Positions 61,912 through 64,000 of a stretch of DNA of 64,000 nt are shown here, piece after piece. The notes under the pieces were generated by a model, which was given only the letters and a program-made list of their open reading frames with translations, searched no databases and was not told the DNA's origin. Source of the stretch: Zygaena filipendulae (taxonomy: Eukaryota; Arthropoda; Insecta; Lepidoptera; Zygaenidae). The translations under genes were made by a program, and so were the position numbers. Positions within the stretch are counted from its first letter, which is position 1. Each line of letters starts with the position of its first letter. The stretch covers positions 10,986,501-11,050,500 of the forward strand of contig OU015655.1 in NCBI GenBank assembly GCA_907165275.2, written 5' to 3'.

Positions 61912-64000
61912 CCTATTAAAGATCAATAGGCACTTCAAGATACGTCCATTCATATTGTATTTATTACACAATCATAATATCCTACCATATATCCACATAT
62001 CCTCTGTTTGAAATTAGAATGTTGATTTCATTATAAATGCTGCAAATATTGCCAGTGGTTCTGTTCCAATATACGCATTATATTATTCACACTATCCCAT
62101 TATGATATACCTATAACTAAGTGTGTAATCATTATATCCGAATTCGTTTTTCAGGTAACGGAAAATAGCAATAGCAATAAAATCATTCTAAATTATAATT
62201 CCTAATTTTAATTAAATTTAATAAAACAATGTTTGTTTTGAGACTGAAATTTGTTTAATGTTATGAATTATTACATACAATTTATCCTTATGTACCTATT
62301 GTTATATTATGTTTTATTAGTAATACTAAAGTGGTTATAAATAATTTAAGTTACAATTATTTTTATGATTGAATTTGTTTTAATTAATTAGTTTTGTAAA
62401 AATAACATTAATTTTATAAATTTCAAGTTCTTCCTCTTGAAGAAACTGAACTTGCATGTATTGTATGTATTATTGGGTGTGGTCAATGATGTTGCTCAAA
62501 CTGACTAACTTTAAATAGGTACATTGTAGTTACATTATACGAAATTTAGTTCTGTGATCCAATAATAAATGATATAATATGATCTGTAATATTATTGTAG
62601 TTTTATTTAAACATTACATAGATGACGAGTAGAAATAACTGATAATAAATATTAACAAATATTAATTAACCAGAAAGTTCCACTGAATCATTGCAGATGC
62701 ACATTAGGTATTTAATTTTCACTAACCAGTAAGTACCTAGTAAAAGTTATTACAGGCTCAAAGAATAACTACATGCCTACAAGGCCTTGACCTCATGTTG
62801 ACCTTTTCGCAGAAAAGTTTGATGAAAATATAAATTACTGTACCGAAACAGAGGTAGGTACATCAACAGATCTAACTTTATGTAGCTATAAATTGAAACA
62901 TGTTGGAGTAATGACTGAATACATTTCACACAAAGATGGTGGCGAGTAGCGACATAACCAAATATGTATCAAAATTTCACACAGATCAAGATCTTTGAAG
63001 TGGTGACGTCATAGGACGTCCCGGGAACAGCTTTTCTTTTATACAGCTCAACGTGAGCGAGCGAGACGGCTGCATGTCTGAAATATAAGAGCAAAAGTGA
63101 CATACTGACATAGAATTTCGGGAGATACGACCGTGACCCTGAAAGCCGATGGTCAAATCGAAATATCAATACTAGCGTTAGGGATTGCTATAGTAATTGT
63201 TAATAGACGATTTAGTAACGGATCATCGTCGATTATTAAATTCCCTTGCAGGATGCGGGCTTAGTTATACCTATTCATCTGATAATAATCACCCAAGTTA
63301 TCATAAAGTTATCGATAGAGCTTTTCTTTATACATATGTTGAGGTAGTATAATATAATTTAGGATACGTCTCTGATCACAACCGTTTAGCAAGATACTAT
63401 ACTTAGTACCTACAAGCATAATGTCGAGACCGTAATGTACTTAAATAAATAAATGTAGACATTTATAATGACTAAGGCTCTTTTACGTTATTAAAATTTT
63501 ACAACAAGAATATCATTTATTGGTTCGGATATATGATATATCCCGAAAGTCAAAATAGTTATGAAGTTTCTTTTTGAGACGGCCTTTCCGACCGTAATCA
63601 TTATACATGTACAACCCAAACGTAATTTAAAAGCTTGATGTTTCGTCCGACTCAATATGTTTGAAAAAGAGGCACTGCGAAAAATAAAGACGGTCCCTAC
63701 AGACAGCAGAGTAACTGTTCCCCGTTTTCGCCGATTCGGGAAATTGACATTTTTAAACGGAAGAACGAAAATTTGTGTGCGTAAACTTCTTTATACACTT
63801 TATTATTCCATGTGTTTTGAATATAAACAATGTGTAAGGTTTTTGTATGTACCTAAATGTAATGTTTAAAGGTCAAAGTTCAGATAAAACTCGGTACAAA
63901 GAAACATTATTTTTAGACGCTTCTACTGAATCACCTGGATATGATGCCCAAAGTACTAGTTCATAACATTTAAAGAAAAAAATTACATATTATTTTAAGT
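61912..64000. other. Intergenic or unknown intron DNA
   Basis: A+T-rich with no recognisable exon. An open frame of 70 codons (63657-63869) and one of 66 codons on the minus strand (62969-63169) have no identifiable similarity. Confidence 0.5.

Overview
This is an A+T-rich animal genomic window from an insect, very probably a moth or butterfly (Lepidoptera). The reasons are the constant TAGGTACCTACC-type words, many short interspersed repeats that end in CTAG with a CCGCGGGG...AGCTAG terminus (Helitron-like, Lep1-type), tRNA-derived SINEs ending in GACATAAAAAA, and genes split into short exons by long repeat-filled introns. No bacterial or viral gene organisation is present.

Two genes are supported, both on the + strand. 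(1) At 1542-7737 lie the last four coding exons of an SLC6-family sodium-coupled transporter (about TM10 to TM12 and the cytoplasmic tail); its 5' part is outside the window. (2) At 13861-53670 is a complete Rdl-type ionotropic GABA receptor subunit gene. It has ten exon positions, with position 3 present as two alternative copies, and all splice phases agree. The predicted protein is 496 residues: signal peptide, ligand-binding domain with Cys-loop, PAR anion filter, four membrane segments and a short proline-rich intracellular loop. Its pore-lining 2' residue is Ser (residue 285), where most insect RDL subunits have Ala. Ser at this site is associated with cyclodiene/fipronil insensitivity and is also the native residue of one lepidopteran Rdl paralogue. 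I find only one exon 6, of the d type.

Layout: 1-7.7 kb, transporter 3' end; 7.7-13.6 kb, repeat-rich intergenic DNA; 13.6-13.95 kb, CpG-rich promoter/5'UTR and Rdl exon 1; 13.95-46.0 kb, a 32-kb first intron made largely of mobile elements; 46.0-53.7 kb, Rdl exons 2-10; 53.7-64 kb, 3' flank with scattered inverted-repeat elements and one weak candidate first exon of another gene.

The most striking object is in Rdl intron 1: a 7,862-bp foldback element (22789-30650) without coding capacity. Both arms are tandem arrays of diverged monomers around 150-162 bp arranged as dimers (about 273 bp in the outer zones, about 312 bp inside). The arms are inverted around position 25047/25048, the outermost ends are almost identical, and a perfect 9-bp target-site duplication (TAAAAATAC) flanks it. 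It sits inside an older interspersed repeat whose uninterrupted relative is at 8975-9160. Architecture and duplication length recall Drosophila Foldback/Mutator-like elements. Being inside a transcribed intron, it would give a long self-complementary RNA. Other notable inverted-repeat elements are a 2-kb PIF/Harbinger-like candidate with a nested 569-bp palindrome (18509-20540), a palindrome-of-palindromes flanked by TTAA (56511-57524), a 163-bp hAT-type MITE with perfect 8-bp duplication in Rdl intron 4, and a 474-bp foldback at 40491-40964.
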